A stretch of 64,000 nt of DNA from Sabethes cyaneus (GCF_943734655.1 NC_071354.1:138618642-138682641); one strand, 5' to 3'; shown: positions 33,071 through 46,324, counted from the first letter of the stretch. Numbers and translations: made by a program. Notes: generated by a model not told the origin, from the sequence alone.

Positions 33071-34856
33071 CTATTCCGAGTTAATGACACGCGCAAGTTT
33101 TATGAGAAGGTGAACCAAACTCGGAAGGGCTACAAACCGAAACCTGACATGTGTAGGGACGAGGGAGGCAATCTAATTACAAATGAGCGCGAGGTGGTCG
33201 ACAGATGGAAGCAGGTCTTCGATGAACACCTCAATGGCGAAGTCGTAGAAGGAGGCGGAACGGAAAATAACCTAAGAGCGCCCATGGAAGATAGTAATGT
33301 CCTAGCACCTGATATCCAAGAAGTCAAACGAGAAATCGGGCTGCTGAAGTCCAATAAAGCCGCTGGTAAGGACCGTCTCCCGGCAGAGCTTTATAAACAT
33401 AGGAGAAACGCTAGCAAAGGCTCTACACTGGGTTATTTCGAGGATTTGGGAGGAGGAAAAGCTACCGGAGGAATGGATATAAGGAGTGGTTTGTCCCATC
33501 TACAAAAAGGGTGATCGGGTGAGTGGTATTACGCTGGTAAACGCCGGCTACAAGGTACTATCCCAGATCCTGTTACGCTGGTTGTCACCGATAGCACAAG
33601 GTTTCGTAGGGAATTATCAGGCGGGTTTCATGGGGGCTCGCACAACTTCGGACCAAACTTTTACTATCCGACAGATCTTGCAGAAATGTCGGGAGTATAA
33701 CGTGCCCACGCATCACATCTTTATTGATTTCAAAGCAGCATACGATACAGTTGATCGAGACAAGCTATGGCAGATAATGCACGAACACGGTTGACCGGAC
33801 AAACTGACGCGACTGATCAGAGTTACATTGGATCGAGTGATGTGTTTCGTACGCATCTCTGGGACACTCTCGAGTCTCTTCGAGACGTGGCAAGGGTTGA
33901 GACAAGGTGACGGTTTATCCAGCATGCTGTTCAACATCGCTCTTGGGAGGGTGATCCGACGAGCGGGCATCGTAACGAGAGGCACGATTTTTACCAAGAG
34001 TAGCCAACTTCTAGGCTTTCCAGATGACTTCGATATCATTGCCAGGAACTCTGCCAGGAACGACGGCGGAGGCAATCTACGCCAGACTGAAAGCGGAGTC
34101 TAGGAGAATTGGGCTAAAAATAAATGCGTCGAAGACTAAATACATGAAAGGAAGAGGCTCAAAGAAAACAAACGCGCGCCTCTCACGGACGGCAACCGTT
34201 GACGGCGACGAACTAGAAGTGGTAGAGGAGTTCATGTATTTGGGATCGCTGGTGACCGCGGACAATAACACTAGTAAGGAGATCCAGTGGCGCATCCAAG
34301 TGGGAAATCAGGCCTACTTTGGCCTTCGTAAAACGTTACGATCAGGAAGCGTACGCCGCCGCACGAAGCTAACAATGTACAAAACTCTTATTAGACCGGT
34401 AGTTCTTTATGGTCTTAAAGCCGTGACGCTGCTCACGGAGGACATACGCGCCCTTGCCGTGTTCGAACGGAAAGTGCTGTGGACGATATTTGGCGGAGTA
34501 CAAACTGAAAGCTGAGAGTGGCGGAGGCGTATGAATCACGAGCTACAGGCACTGCTTGGGGAGACTCCCATCGTACATCTAGCGAAAGTTAACAGGCTAC
34601 GGTGGGCCGGACACGTCGTAAGGATGCCGGACGACAGTGTGACGAAAATAGTCCTCTTCAACAACCCCACCGGCACCAGGAACAGGGGGGACCAACGTGC
34701 ACGATGGCTCGACCAGGTCGAAAGCGATTTGCGACTTCTGAGACGACTAGGAAATTGACGACGAGTGGCCCAAGACCGAGTTGAATGGAGACGGGTGCTT
34801 GAAACAGCACGAGCCACCCCGGCTCGATGCTGCTGGAGAAGGAGAAGAAGAAGAAG
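33071..34856 (+). pseudogene. 5'-truncated RTE copy with (GAA)-rich tail and 15-bp TSD
   Basis: Starting abruptly within the linker (NDTRKFYEKVNQTRKGY), it contains WKQVFDEHLNGEVVEGG (33207), NKAAGKDRLPAELYKH (33353), PIYKKGD (33493), NYQAGFMGARTTSDQTF (33613), HHIFIDFKAAYDTVDRDKLW (33713), SSMLFNIALGRVIRR (33918), LLGFPDDFDII (34008; the FADD box reads FPDD), the thumb (YLGSLVTADNNTSKEIQ) and MNHELQALLGETPIVHLAKV (34531). Stops or shifts break it near 33514, 33794, 34050 and 34515. The 3' tail is GGAGAAGGAGAAGAAGAAG. Abrupt 5' truncation with a long TSD is the usual product of target-primed reverse transcription. Confidence 0.93.
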
Positions 34857-34871
34857 AAGCTCCAATAGCAA

Positions 34872-35854
34872 GCATTGATTTGTCTTTGACAATCCTACCG
34901 GACTTCAACAGTGCAGTTTGCAGTGGGGCACATACAATTAATGCCTATAAGCGGATACATTTCTGTGTTTTTCGCTGCAATTTCAGTTCTCTTCCTTTTC
35001 GTAATATCAAAAAAGTCGCCGTCCTCACTGTAACGCCTAACTCGTTTCTGCTTATAATCAACATTTTCGCTGTTCATTATCTGCCGAACATGATCTTCAT
35101 GATAATTCGAATCTTCTTCATATAATTCTTCAGTAAATCCAACGCTGTTCCGTAATTCATTTCTATCAGTTGGGTGGAAAACGATCCACAGTTACGTGTT
35201 CCGCAACAACCAACAATATGGCGAACTTATCGATATTTTTTGATCGTATCGTATTGGAAATGACGTCATCAAAGTGGAAATGCGTTTTCACGCTTCGACT
35301 TATAATTCAGTCAATTTTCAAAAGATTTCCAAGATATTTACACAAATTCATCGGAAAATGGATTTGGAAAATATTGAAAATATAGAAAACTATTGATTTT
35401 CAATGCGCTTCATTGAAAAATTGAATTATTTCCATATTTTTGCCTTCCCACTTCAGTGCTTGACAGATGGACAGTGGATGACAGAAATATATACGATATG
35501 AGCTATGGGTTAAGCTTCCTAATGATTGTATTCAATTTACGCCCTATAGAATCCGATCGAAAATTGTTGAGCTTCAGCTGTTGCTGCTTCCCCGGATAAG
35601 GCAACGAAGACATCCAAATTCACCAAGCGAGACGCCAACAAACCGAAGAATCCATCGACTTTTGCCAGTGAACGATATGGTTTTGACTGCTATGCCTTTA
35701 ACTGCGCATTGTCATTCAGTCAGCGGCTTTCGTTGGCGACATATCGGCAAGCAGCTAGCTTGCGACACATCGGACAGGCAGTTTTTGAGTCACATCCGTG
35801 GCATAATTTTAAAAGTTGTATTTGAAACATTGTTTGCCTTACGGTGCACATCGT
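34872..35854. other. no recognised gene
   Basis: A 60-codon minus-strand frame (34895-35077) includes KQKRVRRYSEDGDFFDITKR, and a 127-codon plus frame (35581-35964) ends inside the MITE. Neither upstream part resembles a known domain; only the end of the second, from 35855, is histone-like. Confidence 0.4.
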
Positions 35855-36326
35855 CGTCAGTTGGTCGTGTTCATCGGCTGCTGAGGAAAGGAAAGTATGC
35901 TGAGCGTGTTGGATATAGTTACTATATATATAGTTCGGCGGATAGAAAATCGGGAGCCAAATAAACGTCAAAAGCGGAGCCAAAAGCTTTTCAAAATCCA
36001 AAATGCAGGAGTAATGGTAAAAAAATACACTTTATTTTCATAGAACTAGTCATTTTCAACACCCGCCAGTGATTATTTTTCGTAAAAACCTGCACATTTC
36101 ACCATAATTTCAAATTTAATTTCATAAATCAGGGATGCCAATTCGCCTGGTTTTCTATCCGCCGAACTATATATATAGTAACTATAGTGTTGGAGCGTGA
36201 GCACTCGTCTCGCTGCCGTGATGGAATATCTGGCTTCTGAAGTTCTTGAATTAGCAGGAAATATGCTGCTCGCGACAACACAACGACCAGAATTATGCCA
36301 TGTCACTTGCAGTTGGCCACCTGGCC
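35855..36326 (+). pseudogene. histone H2A pseudogene, split by a MITE
   Basis: Two parts of the canonical H2A fold are readable. 35855-35913 gives VGRVHRLLRKGKYAERVG, the start of helix 1 and loop. After the 273-bp insertion, 36195-36326 gives AVMEYLASEVLELAGN and, after a frameshift, AARDNTTTRIMPCHLQLA. The first 20 or so H2A residues and the C-terminal tail are absent. Additional lesions: an in-frame TGA just after the insertion (GCG TGA GCA), a short deletion before AVMEYL, and a one-base insertion at GGAAATA. Canonical rather than H2A.Z-type residues (LLRKG, YAERVGA) suggest origin from a replication-dependent H2A gene. No neighbouring histone gene, promoter or stem-loop was found. It is either a stray partial copy or a fragment carried by a mobile element. 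Confidence 0.85.
35914..36186. mobile_element. hAT-like MITE (273 bp) inserted in the H2A pseudogene, perfect 8-bp TSD
   Basis: The ends are TATAGTTACTATATATATAG in both orientations, and inverted similarity extends on through TTCGGCGGATAGAAAA (over 35 bases). GTGTTGGA is duplicated at 35906-35913 and 36187-36194, and these are the H2A codons around VG. It has no coding capacity. Confidence 0.93.
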
Positions 36327-36985
36327 TGGACTGGTATTTCATCGTGACTCATAACCATATACGAACGGCTTCATCGATCATATAACTGCTGAGGCTTTCT
36401 GGCGTTGCAACAAGCCGTGCCTGGTTGGCGGATATCGGTACTTCAATTTACCGAAAAGAGAATTACGTTAGGTGCGTTAGGTGCGTTAGTGCAAGTTTAT
36501 TGCAAACTAGAGTTATGATAATCAAACAATCGGTTCTTTTAAGGATCACACAACGATTGAAGATTATATTATATTTTCTGGTTCAGTTAATACCATAATA
36601 ACACAGGCAACGAGGGAAAAGTTGAACTTTTCGTCGTTGCGGGCGACCATCAAATGGCGGGAATAAGTTTTCTGGTCACGAGCGGCATTTTCTGCCACTT
36701 CCAAAACGTCTGCAACTTGTAAATGCATTATTATCAGTGTTCTATTATAAACTGCAGAAAAGTTTTGCGCAAATTTTTCAGTTTTTTGAAAACTCGCGCG
36801 TACCGTCTACCGATTACCAGAGGAAAAGCGCTATTCAACGTAGAAACAGATCATGATAATTTATTTACTGTTTGGTTTAGTGTGACTTCGATCCGTTTTA
36901 ATAAAATAGATTCAATCAATTCATGGATATAACTCCAAAATCGGTTGAGGATTGAACGTATACAATGTTACTACTTTGATAAACG
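36327..36985. other. no recognised gene
   Basis: AT-rich sequence; a short direct repeat TTAGGTGCG occurs three times near 36470-36490. Nothing else is identified. Confidence 0.45.
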
Positions 36986-36989
36986 TTGC

Positions 36990-37110
36990 GTATGTAGGTT
37001 GTATACATGAAGAATTGTATTATTGCATACATGGATACATCCTACTATCGCTACAAAGAGACTTACGTATACGGTCGTGTCTCGTGCTCAACCCCTCAGA
37101 TTTTTCTTTG
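36990..37110 (-). repeat. fragment of repeat Y
   Basis: Inverted, GACACGACCGTATACG, GTAAGTCTCTTTGTAGCGAT and ATTCTTCATGTATAC match 47865-47960 of repeat Y copy 2. Confidence 0.65.
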
Positions 37111-37269
37111 TTTTGCTTATAAATTTGACAGCTGCGCTGCTAAAAATCAGCAGTTTAATTCAAAAGTATTCATTCAGTCTATAGAAACATTTCCCATCAT
37201 TGGTTTGTTTCAAAAAATTATTGTTTATGAAATATGACAAGTGTCCGTCTTTCCCGCAGTGTCCGTCTT

Positions 37270-37795
37270 TACTGCCCTTCCCCTACTGAAAACTATGCAA
37301 AATGGATTAATGTCGCTTTTGCATATGACGGCAGACAAGACGTTGAAACGGAACCTAGTTACCGAAAACTGTGCAAACAAGCTGTACGCCCAAATTCAGA
37401 CCAAGTACAACGGATATACACTGGAGTCGCTTTTGTTTTTACGCGACTATTTTTACGCGAATTTAGGAATTTACGCGGTTTTTTTACGCGAATTTCGGAA
37501 TATACGCGGTTTTTTACGCGATTTTCGGAATTTAAGCGGATGTAGTCAAAACGTTTATTTTTTCGACTAATGTTGAAATCCACAAAGTTTTTTTACGCGA
37601 AATTTTGTTTTTTTTACGCGAATTTTGGATTTTACGTGGTTTTTGCGCGAATTTTGGATTTTACGTGGTTTTTTTACGCGAATTTGATTTACGCGGGACG
37701 TATCCTTCACGCAAAAAGCGACTTGAGTGTATATATATTTCGATAGACGTTGAAACATATATTAAACTGGACTTTGGACAAATCTCGCATTAAAA
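37270..37795 (+). pseudogene. Tc1/mariner transposase fragment, split by a MITE
   Basis: NLVTENCANKLYAQIQTKYNGY (37353-37418) and, after the MITE, ISIDVETYIKLDFGQISH (about 37740-37793) are consecutive pieces of the block found in the 8-kb relic (CILMNEETYAKLDF there). The first catalytic Asp would sit in the IDVETY motif. Everything else of the gene is missing. It is joined directly to a downstream RTE relic. Confidence 0.75.
37419..37729. mobile_element. TA-flanked MITE with internal TTTACGCG repeats (311 bp)
   Basis: The ends CACTGGAGTCGCTTTT and, inverted, CACTCAAGTCGCTTTTT are flanked by TA. The interior is an irregular array of TTTTTACGCGAATTT-GGAAT-TTACG units about 30 bp long, on one strand. 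It lies exactly between two adjacent pieces of a transposase reading, so it is a clean insertion. Confidence 0.85.
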
Positions 37796-37799
37796 ATGT

Positions 37800-38700
37800 T
37801 GCTAAATGCTAAGAGGGATTCTTCGGGTAGGTTCAAAATTATCTTGGAAATTATTTGGAAGGATAAGAAACTAAGGAGTAGATGGAAGGCGTGGTTCGTC
37901 CCAACTATAAAAAAGGGCGATCGACTCAATTGCAATAAATAACGCGGCATTACGCTGACCAACGCCGCCTACAAGGTGCTCTCCCAGATTGTTTCATCAG
38001 CCATCTCCGATAACAAATCAATGCGTAAAAAACAGCATATGTAGTAGGAAGAGGCTGCAGACATAAAACGCTCGTTTCCCACGGACAGTGACGAACTGGG
38101 AGTGGTTGATGAGTTTTATATTTAGGATCTCTGGTCATAGCCAACAATTATACTAGTAAAGAGATTCAACGACACATTCAAGCTGAAAGACAATTTGATC
38201 AAGAAACATACGCCACCGCACAAAGCTGATAATGTACAAAACGGTAATCAGACCGTTAGTTCTCTACGGACTTGAGACTGCTACTTTTCTAATGAAGGAC
38301 ATACGTGCACTTGCCGTATATCAACGAAAGGTGTTGTGGACTAGTTTTAGCGGAGTACAAACGGAAAGCGGAGAGTGGTGTAGGCGTATGAACAACGAGC
38401 TGTAGGCACTACTTGGAGAGATTCTCGTCGTACACCTGTCGAAAGCTGGGAGAGGGAGTCTACGGTGAGCCAGCCATGTCGCAAGGGTGCTGGACGACTG
38501 TGCAGTGAAATCTGTTATCTTTAAGAGCCACACCAGCATCAGGCATAGAGGGGCCCAAAGTTCTAGATGGCTAGACCAGGTTGAAGCCGTCTTGCGTGGG
38601 CCGAGACGCTCAACGAATTGAAGCTGAGTATTCCAGGACCAAGTACAGTGGGGAGGAATTCTTGATACGGCAAGAATCACCCCGGATTTATGCTTCTAGA
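37800..38700 (+). pseudogene. RTE-family relic with central deletion
   Basis: FVPTIKKGDRLNCN and ALTNAAYKVLSQI (37885-37990) are followed directly by a thumb-region remnant (GSLVIANNYTSKEIQ near 38125) and C-terminal blocks (TAQSSS, RRMNNEL near 38385). The RT palm, including FADD, is deleted. The 3' end near 38690 resembles the ARITPDL-type end of other copies. Confidence 0.75.
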
Positions 38701-41700
38701 AACAAAATGTGTCGTTCCTCGACTATTGTACTCAACTGTCGACCGAGAAGTTTAATCTAACTGGCTTTCTGGGACGACGAAACAGTAGCACTTACTCCAT
38801 GCAAAGCACGCGAGGAAGCCTTAACGGGAACGATTTTGGGAATTTTCTCAGAAGCATTTTCATTAACAAAGGTCCTAGGTGTCACATTAATCTTCAAACA
38901 TCAAAAACAAGTCTCGAATGAATATAGTAAATAAATCATATATTGATAATTATTCTCCTCACTTTGGGTCAAATATTATTCTCTTCAAATTAAATCCAAT
39001 GCAGGTTAAACCATCAGGAATGATAAGTGTAAGTATACATAGATGAAAGTTAAAACTATACAGCATTTTAGGTGAAGAAAACGGAACTATTTCAAATAGT
39101 ACTCAGCAGTCACCGAACAAACTTTGCGTTAGAGGAATATATATTCTTCTCGATTCCGATTTCATGGCAAAAATTTGATAATAATCCAATTATACGTGCC
39201 TCGTCGAACGCTTGCGGTTGTGTCGTAAAATTGCATGGACGATTGTTTTCGCTTCATATCTCATTACGGATCCCGTTGTAAGCACACATCCATCCCTTTT
39301 GCTTCTCTTTTTTTTTCTTCAGATTAAAGATAAAGCTTGGAAAAAATATAATGATAGACATTCCAAAATGGGACCAAATACACACAATCGCTCAGCCCTT
39401 CTACCCGGAGTGCGACCCAGCCAACCGATTATACTCGAGACCCCTAGCCGGGAATCAACTTTCAAAGTGCTCCCCATTGCCATCGCACTCATACGTGACG
39501 TCTCTTGGCAAATGTGTGTAACCCCGTGCGCCCCTAAGCCCGTGTTCCGGTCATGCGTCGCGTCTCCAACTGAACCATCGCAGCAGGGCACTGGCAGTAT
39601 TTAACGTCTGTACCTACTTCCTTGCAAGCTGAAAATTATGATCTCACTCCCATGCTCGTACCGACAAACTAACCTGGAACGCTCGGCTTTCCTGGCAGTA
39701 GAACAGAAGTTCCGCTAATGAACACACGATAACAATCTATATTATTTTATAATATTTTTCAAAATAAAAATTGAGCCTTGCCACTTGCCGTTTCTCTCAC
39801 ACTGTTGTACGGCGTTGAGCCGACCCAAAGGCAACTGCAGTGGCGCTGACTGGCCGGTGGTTCGTCCATCAAGCGTTCAGGATTGTTATTAATTATGTAA
39901 TTTTACGGCAGTTTTTTCTCGCTCGTTCCATTTCGACTACCGCTTTTGTGAGCCTTTCTTTCTAGTTTTTAGACAGTGTAAATTTTTCAACCTGCCTTGT
40001 TTGAAACTCTCCACCACCGGACAGAATAGAAACATTATTAGCGCGATAGTGTTCAGTGCACGGTTCGTTTGAGCTAAACATTTTTCGGCATATCTTTCTC
40101 CTTGCGCTGTCCACGCCCCATTGCAATACTTCACCTTTGGCTCATTTGCACAAATGAGAAAAGGTGTCATTTTGGAAGTCTTTTAATTAGTTCCGGTTTA
40201 TTATGGCTTTCTTTACTCGTCGGGAATGCATAGGAATGGATAGTTTATGCGTCCATAACCACAAACGGTTCGGCATTTCACTTCGGTTGCAACGGTTGTG
40301 ACCAGCGGACAGTGGCCTTTTTTTGGGGGCGGGTAACTATTATATGTGAAATGGTCAACGGCAACTACCATACAACTGGAAAACATCCTCATATGAAAAG
40401 AAATTATAACGTTGTTGTCCGGTATTGGTAGTGAATGGATAGGACAGATTCCAAAATTATCGTACAGGTTTGGACCGAAATTCCCAGAATTTCTTGAAAT
40501 TTTGTCACATGTAGAACCTAGTTCATCGACTAATAAAAGATAACAATATTCAAAAAATGAAGGATCTCCTGTTTCCACAGAAAAGTCCGAATTTTACTAT
40601 TTTTCGAATAAAATAATCATAACTCTTGAACCCAGCATGGTAGAACAAACATTTTTACATGAAAATGAAAGCAAAATTTCTCAGCATCCCAGCAAAAGCA
40701 TTACCTGGAAAAATATTCCCACAATATTTTCAGGATTTCTTTCTTATCAATCAATTTACAATCATCTAATGAAGGAAGTTTCACGATAGCGTATTTGGTT
40801 ATTCTTGAATTATAGTCACAAAACTAACGACTGGTCATACGCAGTGTTAAAACAAACGTTAAAATGTTAAAAATAAAAAAGTGTCAGCCTGTGTCACATA
40901 AATCTGTCTGAAAAATCTAGTCCAATACTAAAGCATCCGAAGTGCTTCTGATGAGATGCATCCCATTTAAAAGACACTAAACATCAATATAAAGCTGCTA
41001 AACAACAATTCCATCAAAAAATTCCATCTATCTATCATCAGGAAAATAACAACATACCCAATCGTTTCACTTTTATTGCTATCTTAGGCGTTCTCATGTT
41101 CAACTTTGTAATTGCCTCAATTTAAATGTAATCATTAAACGCCCCACGGAACATTCCATGCACCCCGTTCTCGTATACCTATAAGATTTTTGTACGAATT
41201 TATTGAGTCATAACGATATTTATCTAATTTCCATACCATTTTCCCACGTCTTTGCATCTCTTTCCATTGTCGATCCAGATGTTTGAAAGTAGAGCTGAAA
41301 AGTATTGCTTTCAAGTTCAAAATGTACCAACAAACAGTTCCACCCTTGCAAATGATTCACTTTTATTGAGAGGCTTTATCGTTCAATTCAGTTACTGCTG
41401 AAAAAGAACTGACTGCGATTACTGCTGCCGACTTATCGGAAATGCTCCCGACCTAGTGAAATTCAGTGGGTAAGGTTATGTTCCGCAGAACGCTTTTTAC
41501 CACCTCTTGGACGGAAATTCGTTCATTAGCCCCGCACATACTCGCACATAAACTTGAAACTTTACAAACAAATTGAATTTTTATTCACAATTTGCTGCAT
41601 ATTTTAAGATATCATTTGAATATTTTACTCTTTGGCTGTTGCTACTCGCGCTCGATTGTAAGTAGAGCCGCAGAGCGACTTGGTTACGGATTTGCCGGCT

Positions 41701-44109
41701 TTTTCGGATGATGATCCGTAGCAAACGGCGGCAGCGGTGGCGGCGGCTTGTTTATTAGGTGTTTGTTTTTATGATTATCTTATTATCACTTATGCTTTTT
41801 AGGGAAAAGAGAGCTTCTGTGTCGCTGAGTAAGACCGGTGTAATTTACCCTTCGCTGACGTGAGGTGGCGCATGAGGCGCTGTTAGTTGGAGTACGTAAA
41901 TTTATGCAAATTGTATAGTAATTGGAGAATTATCAAGAAAACAGTACGTTGCACTGCGTAGCTATCAGCAGGAATGGTTGAATATTATTTATGTTTTCCA
42001 TATTAAGGAAACTGATCCGTTTGAGAAGAGTGGCTGCACAAAGATAGTCGTAAATGTTAAATCTGCATTGCCAATTAATTAAAGCACTGGATTTGTTCCG
42101 TACAAGAAAACGCGATTAGTTGCAAAGCCTGCGCTTGGTCATTTCAACTGGAAGACAATGACCCTTGAAGCATATCTTCGTGTAATTCAATATTTCTGTT
42201 CCTACAACCCTGTGAAACTTTTCATAGTGCCTGCCCTTTAATTATTACACATTCATCCATCACACAAAACAATAGAGAATACTCACCATCCAAGTGTGTC
42301 GAACAAAATTTTTTACAGCTTGTGCATCTATCCGACGCCTTGTTAAAATCCGAAAACACTTATCAAAACACTACTATCTCTCATCCAGTCAACGATTCTG
42401 AACGTTCTGAACGTGCTGCCAGGCAATCCATCAGCAGCGGCTTACTACGGAGCGGAGAAAAAATATACTTATTGTTAAGCTTGATTCACGCGGTACTTAA
42501 ATCGCCCTTCAAAGATCAAGACAAGCGCAGCAAGAACAACAGTACCTCCGGCTTGCCACCCAGCCCACGCTCGTATGGCTTTTCCACAACAGTCGGTGAT
42601 TAGCATCTAGCATCGGCACTGCTGGGGCTGCGCGGTTACCTTCCCCGGAGGGCTCGTCTTCCATGCGGCAGAACTTCCGTGGATCACTTTTCCGATTCAC
42701 ACCATTTATCATAATTTTTCACGAGACAAACCATGCGCAGTGCGATGCGCCTAGTGTCCCACTGTTGAACGACCAGCAGCTGTCTACGTTAGATCGTATG
42801 TACTAGAAATGAAGTCTTGGAGTGGTATCAGGAGAAATATATTCAGCAGTTAAATTTTAATGCTCCCAAAACAACCTGCCGTTCATTTTTAGCACTAAGT
42901 ATATTACAAAACTCTAGGCAGCAAGGAAGTGGTTAATGCTTAAACAAATAGCTCTTCATTATTCTCTCCCTTGATGAAAAAAATCAATTTTTTCTGCAAC
43001 AATTAGATTATAGGCCTTCATCAACATTAATAGTAGTAATTTCATCAATTAATAATAGTACACACCACGAGAATGTTGTTCAGCACTAGTTTGTTTACTG
43101 TAGCCAATAAATCTGTTCGTTTGCGTACCTACACTCAAGTAATTTTTTTACACGGTTTGTTTTTCCGTTTATTAAAAACTTGGAACTGGGAAACTTGGTG
43201 ACCATGCACTTAGTACTCAATGCATTTGGGAGAGGCCCGACAGTCATGACGTAGTTTGTATATGGTCCCTAAGTTGCACTGTTCTTGACTAATCGAAAAA
43301 ACAACACATTTAAAAAAAACTTTAGTGTATAGAAAGAGCGAAATTATTGCAATATAGTGAATTTACTATCAATTCTCTTATATCTACCAGATCAAAACCA
43401 AAATAACCCGCTGGAAGTTTGCTGCAGTCGTTTTAATGATGTTTATTTCTTGTTCGATTTTGGATTGTCAAAAAATGTATTTAGGCTAAGAATCTGTAAT
43501 ATTTAATTAGTTAAATAAGTTTTATGTCTGTACGATGTTCTTTATGTCGAAGATTATTAAATTAAATTAAAAATTGTAGCCCAATTCGTATCTTTCTTAT
43601 TTTTCGCTGGTGTCTTACAGCCTCCGTCAGATCGAAATTTTACCAAACGTTTTTTTTTTGTTTCACTAGCGGAGAGACACTATTTTCCTTCGGCCAGCAT
43701 CTGTAGAGCACACAGTTTTCTGCAAATCTTCCATTCCTAGTATCCTTAATATACTGCTTAAAACTGTATATAATTACCTATGAATTTTTGCCCCATCCGT
43801 GGATCGCACTTTTGCCCCACTAGGCGCTTGACCAAATTATGGAAAAACAAAATACTTCTCACCGCATTTTCCAAAGAGATATGTTAGTGATGTAAAACCC
43901 TGCAACAATTTTTCAACAAGTAATATCCTCCTGTTGATATCATATTAGCCGTCTAACGATATATTACATCAAAAGAATCAATAACTGCGCCGGGAATGTC
44001 ATTGCAATCAGATGGGATTGGGAAGGAATGTTAGTAAATCTATATTGATTTGGGGACCGTGTTAACCTTGACATCCCCGTAAAGATTACAGGAATATATC
44101 AAGTTTTCT
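38701..44109. other. low-repeat region without supported genes
   Basis: No family is recognised on either strand. The longest frames (134, 130 and 121 codons at 39212-39604, 40213-40578 and nearby) show no motif or codon bias that I can defend. GC-richer islands include 39380-39600 and 41640-41760 (GGCGGCAGCGGTGGCGGCGG run). An isolated TACACTCAAGTAATTTTTTT at 43132 resembles one end of the 37419-37729 MITE. The rest is AT-rich. Confidence 0.4.
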
Positions 44110-45323
44110 TAGTAGGATAGGTTTGATTGGATCGGGATGAATCCCGGTGATCCGTAATCTGAATCTGCTATCGCTAGTAACTCATCTGGCATCACTGCTA
44201 CGTGGCCAGCCATTCCAGCCTGCCGTTTTCTAGTCGCCTCATAATATCCGCATCTTTGTATACTTGGTATATTTCGTGATTCATGCGCCACACTTCTTCT
44301 TCTAATATGCCGCCTAGAATTAATCGCACGATCACGCTAAAAACACCAAGCTCGTCGGTCGTTGCTTCCACACTTCGTGGCCGTAGACTAGCATCGTACC
44401 ACAATAATTAGCATATTATAGAGCAAGAATTTCTTCCAGATTTGCAGACCACTTCGAAAGTATCTCCATATATCACCATTGCAAACCCAATACAGCAAAT
44501 TCGATAGCCCTTCATCTTGCTTCAAACCAGCTAATGTGACAAACTAGTCCGATGACTCTCCCGCCATTCTGTCACTTGATTTTCAACCATCAAGGATATC
44601 ATGTTCAAGCATAATCTGCCACAGCTTATTTTCTTTAATGGATTCTGACGCTGCCTTCAAGTCTATAAACAAATGGTGAGTCTACAAGTTGTATTCCCGG
44701 AGTTAATCGAGAATTTGTCGCAGTATTGAACATTTGGTTTGTCGTGGACTTCTCTAAAACCGCACTGAATTTCAACAGCAAAGGTTTCCTGCATCTGCGT
44801 CAGTCTATGAAACAGGATGCGGGAGAGAATTTTGTACGCAGCATTGTGCAGAGTAATCCCTCGATGATTGTTGCTTTTGTTTGAGTCCAGTCCAGTCTAA
44901 TCAGTAGTTCCTCCTCAGTCTATACCTTTATTACAGCCTGATGGAATGCAGAATACAGCCATTCGCTTCTTACTTTCAGAAGTTCGGTGGGGCTGCCGTC
45001 CTTTCCAGCTGCTTTACCGTTTTCAGCTCTCTAGCTGCTTTTTTTAATCTCGTCCAGAGTTGGTTGAGCCACAGCTTGTTCACCATCCTCAATCCTTATA
45101 CTGTTTCTATTGGCAGCTCGGTCTTGTTCACCATTCATCACCTTACACATGACGTCATGTTACACATGACGGAGTTGTCACGGACCAGTTCCTGATTCCG
45201 TTGATCATTTTAAAGAAACTTCTCGTATCGTGCCTCTCGTAACAATTCTGCGCCTCTGCAAAAACGTGATCCCAGTACAGGTGTTTCTTACGACGGTGTA
45301 GTCCCTTTTCGGCAGCTCTAACA

Positions 45324-45340
45324 GCTCTCTCTCTCTCTCG

Positions 45341-45418
<78 letters not shown>
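45324..45418. repeat. CT/GA microsatellite inside the RTE relic
   Basis: A tract of about 45 CT units with three CTCG variants. On the minus strand it extends a frame as Arg-Glu repeats, an artefact. Confidence 0.97.
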
Positions 45419-45420
<2 letters not shown>

Positions 45421-46324
45421 TCCGAAGTGTCACTGGCTGCAAGCCAATATGGGACTTCTGGTTCAACACTTATCATCAGTCACTCGTTGGCACTCTGCGT
45501 CGAATCACTCACTGGAAGTGACTGCAGCAGTAGTACCCAATGCTTCTCATGCTGTAGTATTTCCACTGCTAGGTTAGGATCTCTCCAAGTTGTACACTGC
45601 AGTAACTTCTTCCGCTGACAACCGCCGAATGTTCAACCGTATCGCCATTTGAATACGTTGGACAGGTGGACGCGAATCTTGCTTACTACGAGATAATGGT
45701 CCAAGTCGACGTTTGGACCCCGGAAGAAACGCACTTCTGCAACATGCGAAAAGTGCTGGCCATGAACCAGAACGTAGTTGATCGAAGAGCAGGCTTCTCC
45801 TTTGGAGTGTTTCCAGGTATGCTTCCGAATGTTGCGTTGTACAAAACAGGTAATGCAGATAGCCATTACTCTGGCTGCAACGAATTTGATTAGTCTCATG
45901 TCATTGTCGTGGTTGGAGAGGCTTCCTCTACCAGTAACGGGGCGAAAGAACTCTTTGCGTCCAACCTGTGCATTTGTGTCATCGATGACTCTATGTCATG
46001 TCCTAGACACTCTCCATATGTCCTTACGAGAAAATCATAGAATTCCTCTTTCAGGCCAGCGGGCTTGTCGTTCGTCGGTGCATACACATTGATCAGGCTG
46101 TAGTTAAAGAATTTGCCCTTAATCCTCAAAACACAAAGTCGGTCATAAATGAGCCTCTACCTAATGACACGCTTCATTTACTTTTCATGTAATCTGAATC
46201 CGTCTTTGCATTATTGTAGACGTGATACTTGTTATCGTGCCCGCAATAGGATCTATTGTGCAGAATTGGCGTTCTCCAGTCTCCGGCCAACGCAATTCCT
46301 GAATGGCTGTAATCTTCATCTTCT

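Noticed and set aside
37234..37570. Two plus frames of 103 and 109 codons
   Set aside because: Only the central KLYAQIQTKYNGY part is meaningful (transposase); the rest reads into the MITE array.
43132..43160. Second copy of the 37419-37729 MITE
   Set aside because: Only one end-like sequence (TACACTCAAGT) is present, without the TTTACGCG array or an opposite end.
45155..45469. Frame with a long Arg-Glu repeat, coiled-coil-like
   Set aside because: The Arg-Glu stretch is the CT tract; the rest is an RTE linker remnant.
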